Assembly: GCF_000699445.3 (NCBI RefSeq)
Contig: NC_067198.1
Coordinates: forward strand, 42,215,691 to 42,279,690
Reading direction: 5' to 3'
Length of the DNA stretch: 64,000 bases
From: Schistosoma haematobium
Taxonomy: Eukaryota > Platyhelminthes > Trematoda > Strigeidida > Schistosomatidae
Part shown: in pieces, positions 43,986-55,402 of the stretch
Layout of the letters: each line of letters begins with the position of its first letter
Numbering within the stretch: the first letter of the stretch is position 1
Translations under genes and position numbers: made by a program
Notes under the pieces: model-generated
Told to the model about the DNA's origin: nothing
The model's database searches: none
What the model saw: only the letters and a program-made list of their open reading frames with translations

Positions 43986-44462
43986 ACAATTTCAGTAGCT
44001 GAGATCATGAGTCAATTGAAGCTAGACCACTACCATGGGAACCTGGAAGCACCAAACGGCCGTTTCGTCCTATTGTGGGACTACTCAGCAGTGCGCATCC
44101 ACGACCGCGCCTAGCGGGATTCGAACCCAAGACCTATCAGTCTCGCGCCAGTAACTCACTAATGACAGTGGTTGATGTGTCGCTCAATTTCGTGGATTAG
44201 TTGAAGTTAGACATTAACACCGCTGGATGCCGACTAGCCCAGTGGTCTAGTGGTTAAGCGCTCGCGCGCGAGACTGACAGTTCGTGGGTTGGAATCCCGT
44301 GAGGCGGGGTCGTGGATGAGCACTGCTGAGGAGTCCCACAATATGACGAAACGGCCGTTTGGTGCTTCCAGGTTTCCCATGGTAGTGGTCTAGCTTCAAT
44401 TGACTCATGATCTCAACTATTGAAATTACTACAATCTCCACAAAACCCCTTCTGATACTAAG
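43986..44462. mobile_element. SINE-A foldback with shared private variants
   Basis: A minus-strand partial copy (43986-44147) faces a plus-strand full copy (44148-44462). Both arms carry the unusual 'ccactaccatggga' and 'gcaccaaacggcc' (or complements), where most copies have 'ccaccatggaaa' and 'gcactggacggcc'. The plus copy has A box, B box, ribozyme and the 'attgaaattactac' tail. Confidence 0.9.
44320..44365 (+). ncRNA. Hammerhead ribozyme, SINE-A type, stem I with wobble pairs
   Basis: GCACTG, CTGAGGA, stem II GTC/GAC, GAAA, ACGGCCGT, T, TGGTGC. Core intact. Stem I contains G-U pairs next to the core and the triplet is GTT, so it is likely weaker than the copy at 59775. Confidence 0.65.
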
Positions 44463-44718
44463 ATAACAACAACAAAAATCTTCAGATCATGATGAATAAA
44501 ATTGGGAACAAAAAAAGTGAAATAATTATTGATTTTTTCTTCACTTAATGACTTATTATTATTATTAGCTTTATTCAATATTATATTTTGGTACAATATA
44601 GAATTCTCAGTACAGGGTATTTCAACAAGTTTCATACACACAAAAAAATACAGAAACAAAGACAAAAAAAGATTTAAAAAATCTGAAAAACTGTACAACT
44701 TTCCAAATTAGAGACATC

Positions 44719-45788
44719 TTAAGAATACAGGTTATTGACTAGGTTAACTATAACAACCTGTTCGTCACAGAGTATATTTGCTAGATAAGGTATTATAGAA
44801 CTTTTATACTTTTGCCTGCGTGCATGGATTTTAATGTAATTACATCTCGTTCTACCAGAAGATATACAAGGAGAAAGATAAGAGTGAATTGGATGATTAG
44901 TATCTAATAAAATAACACCTGCCAGGAGTTTGCATGACTTTAGATGTCTATCCACAACCATATTGATTATGACCTCGAAGGATTCACCACACACCTTGCT
45001 AACTGCCTTCAGCACTCTCTGCAATACAGCAAAGTCTTTTCTCAAAAGCCCGGGAAAGAATAATGGGGAACAGTAAAGAATAATAGGTAATATGCAAGAA
45101 TTAACAAATTGTAAGAGTAAATGATGAGTAGTCCCAAGACCATGCAATCTCTTTATGTAGTAAGTCAGATGGAAAATCTTCTTTGATAACAATGAAACGT
45201 GAGAAGACCAAGAGAGATCAGGGGAGAAGGTAACACCAATATACTTGACCTTCGACACTGTGTTTATCAAAGAGTCTCCAATGGAACAAGCACTATGGGA
45301 TCTCAAAATGGTGTTTAAATGCCGTTCATGTCTCATGCTAAAGTTAACAGCTTGACATTTAGACGGATTAAGTATGAGACCATTACCAACAGACCAACAA
45401 TCAATACGAGACAAAAACTCATTCATTTCTATGGGATGTAAAGAGGAAGAGATAGGCATACATACAGTGAGATCATCCGCATATTTCACAAAAGTGTTTT
45501 CTGTGGAAGATGGCAGATCATTCAGAAAAAAGAGAAAATAAGAGGTGAAAGAACAGCTCCTTGTGGTGCACCTTCATGAGAAAGTAAAGACTCTGAACAC
45601 TTTCCTCCAAATACAGTGTACTGTTTCCTTCCAGAGAGGTAGGAACATAGCCAGTTGGTTATCCAGCTGTCAGTGTTGACGCTGATTAACTTGTTAATTA
45701 GACGTTGTCTTGGTATAGAATCAAAAGCTGAAGTATAGTCTAGAAAAGCGCATCGAACATACTTCTTACCCTTTTCCAAGTTGAACAC
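44719..45788 (-). pseudogene. Reverse transcriptase of the CR1/jockey-like element
   Basis: The frame 45522-45788 contains CAFLDYTSAFDSIPRQRLINKL, WLCSYLSGRKQYTVF and GAPQGAVLSPLIFSFF. The frame 44719-45489 continues with the catalytic KYADDLTVCM, LILNPSKCQAVNFS, KVKYIGVTFSPDLSWSSHV and YCSPLFFPGLLRKDFAVLQRVLKAVSKV. A single-base frameshift around 45490-45521 separates them. Palm and thumb motifs are all present, so the copy is young, but the fingers region upstream is partly lost. Confidence 0.9.
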
Positions 45789-46160
45789 TATATTGTGATT
45801 CAGAACAGCAACAGTATCTAAGGTGCTTCTTTTGCATCTGTAAACAAACTAATACGGATCAGTATGCTCTTTTATTGCAGGCTGAAGTGGAAGTATTAAT
45901 AATTTTTCCATTGTTTTGAGGAAGGGTGAAGTTATTGTAATAGGTCTAAATTTCACATTCCTATCACCAGATACTTTCTTTGGTACAAGGATTATCTTCA
46001 TCATTCTCCACATTTTCGGTATGAGATTAGATGAGAGGGATCTGTTAAAGATAGTTGTGAAAGGATAACATAGGACATTAGTAGTGATTTCCAGTGAGTC
46101 ATCTGTAAATAATTCTCAGTTAGTCGTATGAAACATGTTTTTCAGATTTTGGATATTTTC

Positions 46161-47021
46161 TTACGAGTAATTTCTATATTTGACTTTCTTGGTTTGATAT
46201 AAGAGTGTACTCTTCCCATTCTTTCCATATACTTTAGGTAGAACAAGAATTATCCAGTGATCCGAGCTAGACAATGGAGCACGTTTACGAGTCGCATATA
46301 TACCCACATCATTAATGAATTTGAAGTCTAAATGAGCATCCAAACGGGTAGGAAAATCTACTACATTTTGGTGACCTAGTGACGTAAGGAAGCTACAGTC
46401 ACATGAATTGAAACCACCACATACAACTGAACGTGAATCACTGAAGGCAGTAACAGCAAACCCAGTGAATTCATCAGCGAAAACAGATAGTGCGGATGAT
46501 GTGCAATCTGGAGTAATGTAGACATTGGTAACATAAATATATTTGTATTTATTCAGATGTTTTTGACGACATCTTAGAGTTAGACAGTCGATAAAGTCAT
46601 TTGAAAGCTTGAAACACACAAACGATGATCGACACCAGTTCACATTTACAAACGTAGCTACACCGCCACCACACCTCTTTTTGTTGTTTGATCGATCCTG
46701 ACGAAAAATTTCGAAATCATGTAGTGATACTAGACAGTCATCCTGTAAATCATTTAACCAAGATTCTTGAATTGTGATGACACCACAATTAAGATACATA
46801 TTTTGACTTAGTAGGAATTGAAGATAGTCCACTTTGTTGATTAGTGATCGGCAGTTAGAATTTAGCAGCTCGGGAATCGACATATGATTTGTGTTCATTC
46901 TCTTTAACGCATATTGCCAACCACCACGGTGTCTTTTATGGTACTTATTTGTAACTTGTGCAGCGAAAGGTCGTAGACTTTTCATAAAAGCGCCTGAATA
47001 GTTTATGCGATTAATGGACAT
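46161..47021 (-). pseudogene. APE-type endonuclease domain of the CR1/jockey-like element
   Basis: A 286-residue frame. NSNCRSLINKVDYLQ near residue 55 matches the N-terminal endonuclease motif, GVITIQESWL carries the catalytic Glu, CGGGVATFV, YVTNVYITPDC, VVCGGFNS (G-x-F-N in place of the GDFN motif) and SSSDHWIILVL (the SDH motif) follow in order. The GDFN Asp is replaced by Gly, so activity is doubtful. It starts just downstream of the 5' UTR at 47022-47115. The sequence between 45790 and 46160 holds degraded reverse transcriptase finger sequence. Confidence 0.9.
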
Positions 47022-47209
47022 AATTGTAAGTTAAAAAATGAAAAAACAGATAACTTGTTGAAATAATTAGATGGCAGAAACAGGTAGCCCAGATATTCAA
47101 GCAGGCCGCCGCGGATAAAAAAGTGAAATAATTATTGATTTTTTTCTTCACTTAATGACTTAATCTATGAAAAAGTATTTGAATTGAAATAATTGTAACT
47201 GAGTTGTTG

Positions 47210-47404
47210 CACAAGCAAGTGGCTATCAGGACTCAGTAGCTAAGTGGATAACGCGATGGCGTTTGAAGTGAACGGTACTGAGTTCGAGTCTCAGAGTGAA
47301 TATCAACTCTGAGATGCAGGTACATCCAGTCGACGTGTCCCAAACAGGACGAAACGCGCGTCCTGGATTCCACTGCTATCCACTATCCATCTTTGCTTAT
47401 AATG
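47210..47404 (+). mobile_element. Sm-alpha SINE monomer with 11 bp target duplication
   Basis: The element runs from 'cacaagcaagtggctatcag' to 'ccatctttgcttataatg' between two copies of CTGAGTTGTTG (47199-47209 and 47405-47415). A box TAGCTAAGTGG (47237-47247), B box GAGTTCGAGTC (47280-47290). The ribozyme has perfect stems and GAAA, but the core reads TCGACGT in place of CTGACGA. Confidence 0.85.
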
Positions 47405-47689
47405 CTGAGTTGTTGTTGTTGTTGTTTGTTTTTGGCTTTTTTAAAATGATGTAATAAACTAAAAAACAATCAAATTAAAATGTTTGTTTAAAATGAAAAT
47501 GTAACTAATTAGAAGAAAATGTTTATTTATTTTTTGAAAAAAATGATTTCTAGACAAAAGTTTCTTATTTTTGAAAAAGAAGATCGAAAACACACAAACA
47601 AGAAAAAAAATTCAAATGAAACTTAAATTTATCATGGATACTAATTAGGTTTACATGTGCTTTCAGATCAATATATTGATGGATTTATA

Positions 47690-47835
47690 TCTAAGAGGGG
47701 GTTTTTGTGGATATTATAGTAAGTTTTAATAGTTGAATTGATGAATTAATTGAGGTTATACCATTATGGTAACACCTGTAAACATTGATTGGCCGTTTCA
47801 TTCTAGTATGAGATTCTTATACTGTGTAATAAAGG
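47690..47835 (-). mobile_element. SINE-A fragment, decayed
   Basis: Minus-strand tail and ribozyme region with many changes. Confidence 0.6.
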
Positions 47836-47928
47836 GAAAATTGATAGCTAGTAAGAAACTACTCAGAAGTTTATATGCAACACTACATTATGAATTGATT
47901 ATAAGATATCCAGGCTTCTGATAAAATT

Positions 47929-48285
47929 AATTAGTGACTAGCTTCATAAGAAAATTCTCAAAGTTCTAATGAGAAGCTGTGACCAGTGGAGCTAATCCGT
48001 GTCGGGTAGAGACAGGTATCTACTTCAGTACAATGGGAGATGGTCGCGCAATTTGTGGAATGGTTGATGTTAGACACTAACACCATTGGATACCGGCCAG
48101 CCCAATGGTCCAGTAGGTTAAGAGTTCGCGCGCGAGACTGAAGGTCTTGGGTTGGAATCATGCAGGCGAGATCGTGGATGCACACTGCTGAGTAGTCCCA
48201 CAATAGGACGAAACGGCAGTCCAGTGCTTCAAGGTTTCCAACGGTGGTCTAACATCAATCGGTTCATGATCTCAAATTTATTATC
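47929..48285 (+). mobile_element. SINE-A, full-length, 'acatcaatcgg'-tail subtype
   Basis: Leader ('gtgactagcttcataag'), tRNA-like part with A and B box ('gggttggaatcatgc'), ribozyme with core CTGAGTA (G8 to T), and tail. Confidence 0.85.
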
Positions 48286-48945
48286 TTGACTTCATTGGAC
48301 TAGTTCATTAAATTTGTAAAATGGCTAACTATAAAATGTTGTTTGTATAGTTTTGTTTGAATATTGTTCCTTAAATTTAGTTTTCACTTATAGCAAGATT
48401 ACCACTTAATTCCATTGATGGTAAATGATTTGTCATACAATTTGTTGCACTCTGAAAGTCATGGTTATACATTGAATTCTCTAGAACAAAGCCTTGAAGA
48501 GTAATTTTTATATGCTACTGAAAATCTTCTGAAAGTTAGTTTTATCCATAAACAATACTCATTTCACTATATCAAGAACTAATTGAAGTAAAATTCTAGA
48601 CAACAACATTCCAACATATTGATCTACAGATTAAACGCTATCTATGAGACCTGAAGAGACGGGATCCTATGTCATGATGAAATAACTTCCTAGGCCTTCA
48701 TGGGTTTTAGTGGTACTAAAAATGAGATCAGACAGTAACAAATAATAATATCATTATTCTCTATGAGACCTCTTAAATAACTTTTTCGAATATTGAATAA
48801 CAGTAAGATCAAGAATATACATTTCATGATATTCGGGAGACATTGCCTAAATGAATGTTTATGATCCTCTTGACATTTATGCTATGATGTGAATTCTTTA
48901 TCTACTACTTCAAACATTAAACATTATCCACTAAGTCATGAATTA
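48286..48945. other. AT-rich stretch, no recognisable feature
   Basis: No gene or paired repeat found. Confidence 0.4.
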
Positions 48946-48949
48946 TGGT

Positions 48950-49255
48950 GTGTGCTAGTAATATAAGTAGTACGTACCGTCAATCGAAAATGAAATGTCT
49001 GGTGGCAGAAGGTTAACAAGACCGAAGAAAAAGAACAAGAACAAAGAATAATTGGTGTGGAGAAAAAAGAACAACGAAGTCTGAGACGATTGATTAACAT
49101 TTACAAAAGCAACGTTCAAGATTGGAACAATTGATTGATATTTTTCAAACTAAGTATGTACTGTATGGTTATCAGATTTTACCAAGATGTTCTGTAATTT
49201 TGTATTCAATTATATTCCATTGTCCTCACAAAAAAAATAATAAATAAAAGACAAA
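48950..49255 (+). repeat. Dispersed repeat family E, copy 3
   Basis: 'ataagtagtacgtaccgtc' through 'gacgattgattaac' to 'ccattgtcctcac'. The left arm of the 5' hairpin is lost. Confidence 0.6.
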
Positions 49256-49270
49256 ATTAAGATGTGTATG

Positions 49271-49420
49271 TTTTTGATAGAGTTTTGTTCTTTGATCTGG
49301 ATGGTTTGGTCGTGGAGTTTTCAGTTTTACCTGAAGTTTGTGTTGATGATGTCGTTCAGAATAACGATGAAACCACAGCAACCAAACCATTCAGCTCAGA
49401 CAACAAAACTCCATCAAAAT
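49271..49420. repeat. Palindromic Penelope-type terminal repeat, second example
   Basis: Arms near 49271-49312 and 49379-49420 are inverted. The central part carries 'gtttgtgttgatgatgtcg' and GAAA, a hammerhead with C3 changed to T. Same organisation as 11110-11271. Confidence 0.75.
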
Positions 49421-49552
49421 AATCCACCTAAATTACAAATCTTCTCCAACATCTCAGATGGGTATGAACATTATCGGAACGGATAATTTTCAAACTTGAA
49501 TATCAACAATGAAAAAATACACAAACCACCAAAACAATAATGTTTTTTTATA

Positions 49553-50150
49553 TTCACTTGATATTGTTTACTTGATCTTCCCATTGATGTTCAGTACTAC
49601 AATTGATCAATCTCTTCTTGATATATGTACATACTATGCGTATTACCTCAATATTGCCTTAATTTACAAGCAAAGCTGGATAGTGGCTAGCAGTATAATC
49701 AAGGACGTGCATATCATCCTATTTGGGATGGTTAGAGACGCAAGTGTATCCACTCTTTGTGTTCTCCCAAATTCTAATCTTCTGAATTCTTCATGTCCGT
49801 TATTTTCTTTCCAAATTTATTTCACTGTATTATACTCCTTGTATAACATCTTCAAACCCTAACGTTTCCGATTATTGCTTATACTCTTACTACTCCTACC
49901 ACTACGGAATTTGAGTCGACAACTGCATCTCTGTGCTAATGTGGTATGGCAACTCAAACTGATGTACGTACATACGAAGTTCTACGTCGTTACTGATTGA
50001 CTGACTGACTGACTGATTTGGGACTCGTCAGCTGGATGTACCTACCTCTCAGAATTGATGTTCACTCTGAGAATCAAATCTAATACCATTCACTTCAAAC
50101 AATCATTGTGTTATTCACTTAGTTACTAAGTCCTAATAAACACTTGTGTA
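49553..50150 (-). mobile_element. Sm-alpha SINE split by an RTE-like insertion
   Basis: The 3' part of the unit is 49553-49728 and the 5' part 50016-50150. The break is inside the ribozyme stem II region. The inserted DNA occupies 49729-50015. Confidence 0.8.
49729..50015 (+). mobile_element. 5'-truncated RTE-like 3' end, (TGAC)n tail
   Basis: 287 bp ending 'tactgattgactgactgact', with ATTTGGGA duplicated on both sides (49721-49728, 50016-50023). Its 3' UTR ('gtgctaatgtggtatggcaa') resembles the UTR of the copy at 4506-5165. Confidence 0.8.
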
Positions 50151-50479
50151 TTCAATCGGTTAAAGTTATAATATTCATCAACCATATGTTATTTATATTT
50201 TATAAATTATCTTTATCATCTGAAAAAATATGATAAGAAAAATTTACTATACAAATTTTTAGTCAAAATCTAGTACAATAATCACCTGGTATAGAAAACT
50301 AAACAAACATACAAAATATCTGTGGTTGGTTTTAACTTTTGTAAATAATTAAATTGAAAAGTCAATAGAATAAAACAGATTTATGTGCTATGGTGATTGA
50401 ATTCTCTTTCTTTTTTTTCTTTTTTTTAAAATATTGGTATTGGTTAATGATTAAATCTAATTGTCTGTTATTATTTATT

Positions 50480-51000
50480 TTGTTTATTTTAACACATAGA
50501 TATTGGTACAAGGAGGCACCAAATATAGATGCGCCACACAAATCTCATTTGATATGTGTGAGTACTGTGATACGGCCCGGGTGCCCAAACTGAAGCAGGC
50601 GGTTTTCTGTGGGGTCCACAACCGGATCCTTCGACATGAAAGTCTGATCCACAAGGCAGTGGAGCATTGCAAGGAGATGCAGTCCCATAGTAGCCGGTGA
50701 CCAATAATTCGTTCATACGCCATTTGTTCCTTCAGGATACTGGAGCCCATATTATTCATTGGTTTGGTATCAGGGTTTTCCTACACTCCTAGCTGAACTC
50801 TCCATATCCACCAACCCGGTTAAATCGCCTGACATTCACTTTTCGTCCTCTCATTTTCGTAAACAACAGTAATGCCACGAGAAGGCAGTGAGTAGGACTT
50901 CCTTGTCAGAGGCTATGTACGCGTGGCTATGTGAGAGCATTTGGAGAGTGAGAGCGAACTCTCCTCACTGTCGGCCGTACCAGGGCATTTGGCGGCATTG
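50480..51000 (+). repeat. Dispersed repeat family D, copy 3
   Basis: The best-preserved copy, from 'cacatagatattggtacaag' to 'gtaccagggcatttggcggc'. Frames on both strands are open for 65-91 codons but encode no recognisable domain. Confidence 0.7.
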
Positions 51001-51650
51001 TCTGTTAGAATTGTTATGTTTATAATCTGAATAAAAACAATATGTTTATTTTTAGAAATAACTACTGTATAGAGTTGAAAATTAGGGGACTATTACAATC
51101 ATTATTAAATATAGTAAATAATTGTCTATGTGAGATATTCAATGTCCATTCGTCGGATACTATTAGTAACAGAGTATTATGGGATAGTATAAACGAGCTT
51201 TCAAATGAGGAAAAAAATATTGAAATTGGATGTAATCATTGAAACTATGAGAATTAGTACTATAGATTTATTATTCAGGAAGCATGAACATTCACTTTTC
51301 ATTCACCGCCATGGATCTCAACACGTTTTTATATATATAACGTAATTAACTGATTATTTTGATTGTTTTCAAATTATTCTTTAAAGAAATCCATGGCAAT
51401 AACCATAAGGATAGTTATTTATTTCAGTCACTCATCAGTATATAATTATAAGACCCACTAAACAACATTTTATAAATACAAATCATGTTTCATACAATCG
51501 ATTCCTAATACGAATTTGAATAAAGTTGTAAAACAATAAGTGAGGCAGAATTATATAAATACATTTCGGTCTATGGTATCTCGTCAGTCACTTACAATCA
51601 TATTCATCATAAAGTGTAACAATAAGATATGACATAATATGAAGTAATCA
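51001..51650. other. AT-rich stretch, no gene
   Basis: A short trace of RTE-like coding sequence (SDTISNRVLWDSINE, about 51155-51205) lies here without the rest. Confidence 0.4.
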
Positions 51651-51654
51651 ATAT

Positions 51655-51962
51655 TGATTGCGACTGACGAGGAAATGAGGAGACGATGTTAGAAGTGGAT
51701 AGAACATTACAGAACAATACGGAAATCATGAAACTGTATCACAAGACAAGAGCTAACTTGAAATGCTGAATGGAAACGGAGAAGACGAAGACCAATGAAT
51801 ACACTGTGTCGGGAATTGGAAGCAGATACGAAAAGGATGAATACTGACTAGAAACAATTGGAAAGAATTGTGCTGGACAGAATTGGATAGAGGGTGTTGA
51901 TGGGAGATCTATGCTCCTGCATGAGGGGCAGCAAGTGTAAGAAAGTAATTGAGTAAGTAATT
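51655..51962 (+). pseudogene. RTE-like 3' end, (GTAA)n tail, decayed
   Basis: Traces of RRRRCxKWIEHYRTIR and 'aatgctgaatggaaacgg', then 'gaaagtaattgagtaagtaa'. Strongly diverged. Confidence 0.6.
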
Positions 51963-52765
51963 TGGAATAAAAGATTTTTCGAAAATGAGTAAATTTGAAA
52001 ATGGTGTTCAACACAGAATTATCTTAAATAACTGGTGATTGAGAGTGTGGAACACTAGATAACAGTTTCTTTCTATAACACTGTAATAATATAAGACTAT
52101 TGAACGATATTCATCTTTCAAATTCCCGTTTTATAGATGAAACCGGTTACTAGTTTATTAATTTTACACCACTAAGTTGTGATATATTGGTTCACATTTA
52201 AAACTTTCTTATATTTTTCGATATTGTTTGGTTAGCATCGATTATCATGGGTTATAATACCTAGTACTCCAATTATAGTTTAACACCGTCAACTACTACT
52301 TATTCACAGAACATTAGAAAGCCCTATAGATTTGGCCAGCAATCAAGTAATTAATTATGATTAGAACATGCGGTTCGTGGATTTTCTGAATCTTAAGTTA
52401 TATTTTATAAGAAGATGACATTAAATAGTTTTCTTTGGTTTTGTGACCTAATTTAAGCCGAAATAAAATTACATCCAATAAGTGATTATCTCATAGTAAT
52501 TAATATCAAAGAAAGATTGTTAAAAACTGACGATTATAACTTATTCGTTAGTGAGGACAATTTCTGAAGAAAGTGATAACATCTTTATGTTTGTCATTTG
52601 AAACACTTTAAATTGTCAAGAGATATTTAAATGTCATTATATCTTTAGCCATTAATTATGTAATCATTATTCATTGGATAATTTACATTACTATCATGCA
52701 AATCAGGTCAAATACAATTCCTTAAAAAGTTTAAGAAATTTAAATTACCTATTAAATTTTATATC
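51963..52765. other. About 0.8 kb with no recognisable feature
   Basis: AT-rich; no gene or paired repeat. Confidence 0.4.
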
Positions 52766-52767
52766 AT

Positions 52768-52940
52768 GTTACTTAGTATCAGACCAGAAGATTCTGGGTT
52801 CAAATCTCGCGAGGCGGAGTCGTGGATGCGCACTGCTGAGGGGACTCACAATAGGACAAAACGGCCGTCCAGTGCTTATTAGTTTTCCATAGTGGTCTAG
52901 CTTCAATTGACTTATGATCTCAGCTATTGAAATTATGTTA
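52768..52940 (+). mobile_element. SINE-A fragment
   Basis: It begins in the tRNA-like part ('gggttcaaatctcgc'). The ribozyme has CTGAGGG and AAAA changes; the tail is the 'tctcagctattgaaatt' type. Confidence 0.75.
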
Positions 52941-52989
52941 CTTATTGGCAACAATGTATGTTGATAAATTCAATTTTGGCCCTAATTAT

Positions 52990-53340
52990 TGGTTAACGAT
53001 CTTTTATTATTTATTTAAACACATAAATATTGGTACAAGAAGGCACCAAATACATATGCCCTACATAAATCATTCGATTTGTGTGAGGGTTGGGATACTG
53101 CACAGGTGCCCTAAACCAAGGCAGGTGGTTTTCTGTGGGGGCCACACCCGAAGCCTTCAACTTAAAGGTCTTATCCATAAGGCATTGGAGCAATGTCAGG
53201 ATATGCAGTCCCATGGTAGCCACTGACCAACCCTTGGTTCATACGTCATTAGTTCTTTCAGGATACTGGAGCCCATGTTAACCATTGGTTTGGAACCAGG
53301 GTTTTCCAACTGCCCTAAGTGGATTCTCCGTGGCTAACGA
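52990..53340 (+). repeat. Dispersed repeat family D, copy 4 (truncated)
   Basis: It covers the first two thirds of the family ('acacataaatattggtacaa' to 'gggttttccaactgcc'). Confidence 0.65.
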
Positions 53341-53634
53341 TCTAATCAACATTAAAAATTCACCCTTTGATCAGCAAAAGAGATGGGTACATTACTATAT
53401 AATAATACGTCATATATAATAATATAATTAATATAGAGAAAAATAATCTGCGTAAGCCATAGACAATAAAAATTGTATAATGAATAGCGTTCATTTTAGC
53501 ATTTCAGGTACCCCAATTCTATAATATACGCAGTAATTTGGACAGATAAGATAAAGAAGGTTGTGAAAATGGTCTAATCACTGATTAAATTTTATTGAAA
53601 ACTCACATAACTAATCAAGGATAGGTTACCGAAG

Positions 53635-54012
53635 ATGGGCTCCTCCATGTGTGTATATCAATTCAACTGCTCCTGTGGATCTAGTTACATAGGCTGTACT
53701 CAGAGGGCTTTATCCTTGCGTTTTCGTGAACGTGTACCAGCATGGTTGGGAAAAGGAGTTACCAAATCGATTAACAGCACTATTCTTTCTCATTTGGTAG
53801 ATAGTGAACATCATATAAAAATAGAGGAAGCTTTCTCTGTTTTATATCAAGTTCCAAAATATCTACCTCAAGGAGCTAGATTACGGTTGCTCTACATAGC
53901 TGAAGCCATCTGGATTAACTCCATAAAACGAAATTTATGTATCCAGAAAAAAATATATCTAGCCTCTATGTTTACCTTGACCCACGACTGGAACACCGGA
54001 TACCTAAACTGA
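53635..54012 (+). pseudogene. Penelope-like GIY-YIG endonuclease, C-terminal fragment
   Basis: A 125-residue frame with CVYQFNCSCGSSYIGCTQRALSLRF at the start, which has the family Cys residues and the Y-I-G of the GIY-YIG motif. RFRERVPAWLGKG, ILSHLVDSEHHIKIEEAFSVLYQ and RLRLLYIAEAIWI follow, all in family order. The usual first tyrosine of GIY lies in VYQF. The reverse transcriptase is absent. The 3' UTR runs to about 54480. Confidence 0.85.
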
Positions 54013-54410
54013 ATATTATAAAAATCTTGCCCCCTTTTTTTATTACCTCTATCTTAATTTTCACATTCATCATTCCTAATTCGTTGATCGTAATTACCTT
54101 GATAACACCCTCCTTATTACATATTATATTCACACAACAATCTTGTTATTATTATTATCTCACTTGACAAGATTAAATTCTCCTACTATGCATTGTATTC
54201 ACATAATTTTTTTGCATTTTCATTTTTGCTATACTACTATTCTCTACTTATTGTGACTGTCCACTGTACTCTAAATCATCCTGACCTTTATTGAATGACC
54301 TTTCTAATTTGCAAATAATGCAACTTTGAAGTATCGTAACAGATGCAAACGTGCACCATTTTTAACGCATAACATTGTCAAATTCATTAATACATGGACT
54401 TATAACTGTA

Positions 54411-54445
54411 GAGCCTGATGATGAAGTTATTGAAAACAATTGCTC
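54411..54445 (+). ncRNA. Hammerhead-like motif in Penelope 3' end
   Basis: GAGC, CTGATGA, TGAAGTTATT, GAAA, ACAATT, GCTC. The core is present and GAGC/GCTC could pair as stem I, but stems II and III are poor. Most likely vestigial. Confidence 0.4.
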
Positions 54446-54489
54446 GCTCAAATATTCTTTATTTTTGAATAGTCTATGGGGATTTTTAA

Positions 54490-54832
54490 ACTGCTAAAAA
54501 CTAGACAGTCGATTTATCTCTCAGCAATGAGCACCTCGAACTCACAGGCTATTCAACCTAGAGTTCACGTGGGGAGCCGTCATTGGTGAGCTCAAACAAA
54601 TCGGGAATGAGACAAGTATCATCTGTGAAAATAAATCATTGTTGCACAGTATCGTGGATTGGAAGAATTAGCGAATATAAATTACCGGATGTTATATCAG
54701 TAATCTCTCAGCTAGGCCTCAATCCTCTCAGTTCAATCTCTAATGGAATAGTGAAAGCGCTCTATAGAAGATTCATATACTGGAACAAGATAACTGTCCA
54801 CAGTTTCCTAGCTTCCAGTGGTTATTTTAACT
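54490..54832. mobile_element. Possible SINE-A foldback, very old
   Basis: A minus-strand trace near 54497-54560 ('actagacagtcgatttat', 'cagcaatgagca') and a plus-strand trace near 54765-54830 ('tactggaacaag', 'tgtccacagtttcctag'). Confidence 0.3.
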
Positions 54833-55144
54833 AAGATAAATCCGGAATGTTAAACTACAAAATGTAAGGCTTTTAACATATATGTATACCAAGCATAAAG
54901 TCATACGGAATGGTAACAGAAAGTGATCAAGATTATTTTTTTATATTCATAAAAGTTCCTTTCATACAGGATTAAAAGATCACACAAAATCAAGATAAGT
55001 CAATCTCATGTTTTATTTTATTACTGGAAATTTTGATGGGGTTCAATACATGATTTATAATATCTTATGTGCAACCTCATAAACTAAACATATTTATACA
55101 ATCACAATTATTCAGTCATATCTTATTTAAATGATTGTGTACTG

Positions 55145-55262
55145 AACGAGAACACGAGTGGGGACAATCGAATAGAACATCTTGGTAAAATCTAAGAACC
55201 ATACATTGAACACTTAATTTGCAAAATGTCAATCAATTGTCTCAAACTTGACTGTTCCTTTT
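55145..55262 (-). repeat. Dispersed repeat family E fragment
   Basis: The complement of the 3' part of the family ('gtggggacaatcg', 'caatcaattgtctc'). Confidence 0.55.
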
Positions 55263-55279
55263 GCAAATATCAGTCCATC

Positions 55280-55402
55280 GTCCTAGACTTCATAGGACGA
55301 AATGACCGTCTAGTGTTTGCAGGTTTTCAGCAGTGGTCTAACATCAATCAGTTCATGATCTTAATAACTAACTTAATAATCTCCACAACCTTATACTGAT
55401 AT
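55280..55402 (+). mobile_element. SINE-A 3' fragment
   Basis: It starts in the middle of the ribozyme ('cataggacgaaatgacc') and ends with 'ctccacaaccttatactg'. Confidence 0.7.

Larger units (their letters stand above)
44556..47115 (-). mobile_element. CR1/jockey-like non-LTR retrotransposon with ~45 bp target duplication
   Basis: The 5' end is at 47115 ('gcggcctgcttgaatatctg' just inside) and the 3' end at 44556 (ATATTGAATAAAGC then a short TAA tail). It is flanked by nearly identical copies of a segment of about 45 bp, 44511-44555 and 47116-47161, differing by one T in a run. It contains an endonuclease frame, reverse transcriptase frames and a 3' UTR. Because both ends and the target duplication are clear, this is a nearly full-length but internally shortened insertion. 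Confidence 0.9.

Noticed and set aside
50484..50759. A 91-codon minus frame that also exists at 955-1230
   Set aside because: The frames lie in repeat family D and show no conserved domain; the other two copies of the repeat do not keep the frame.
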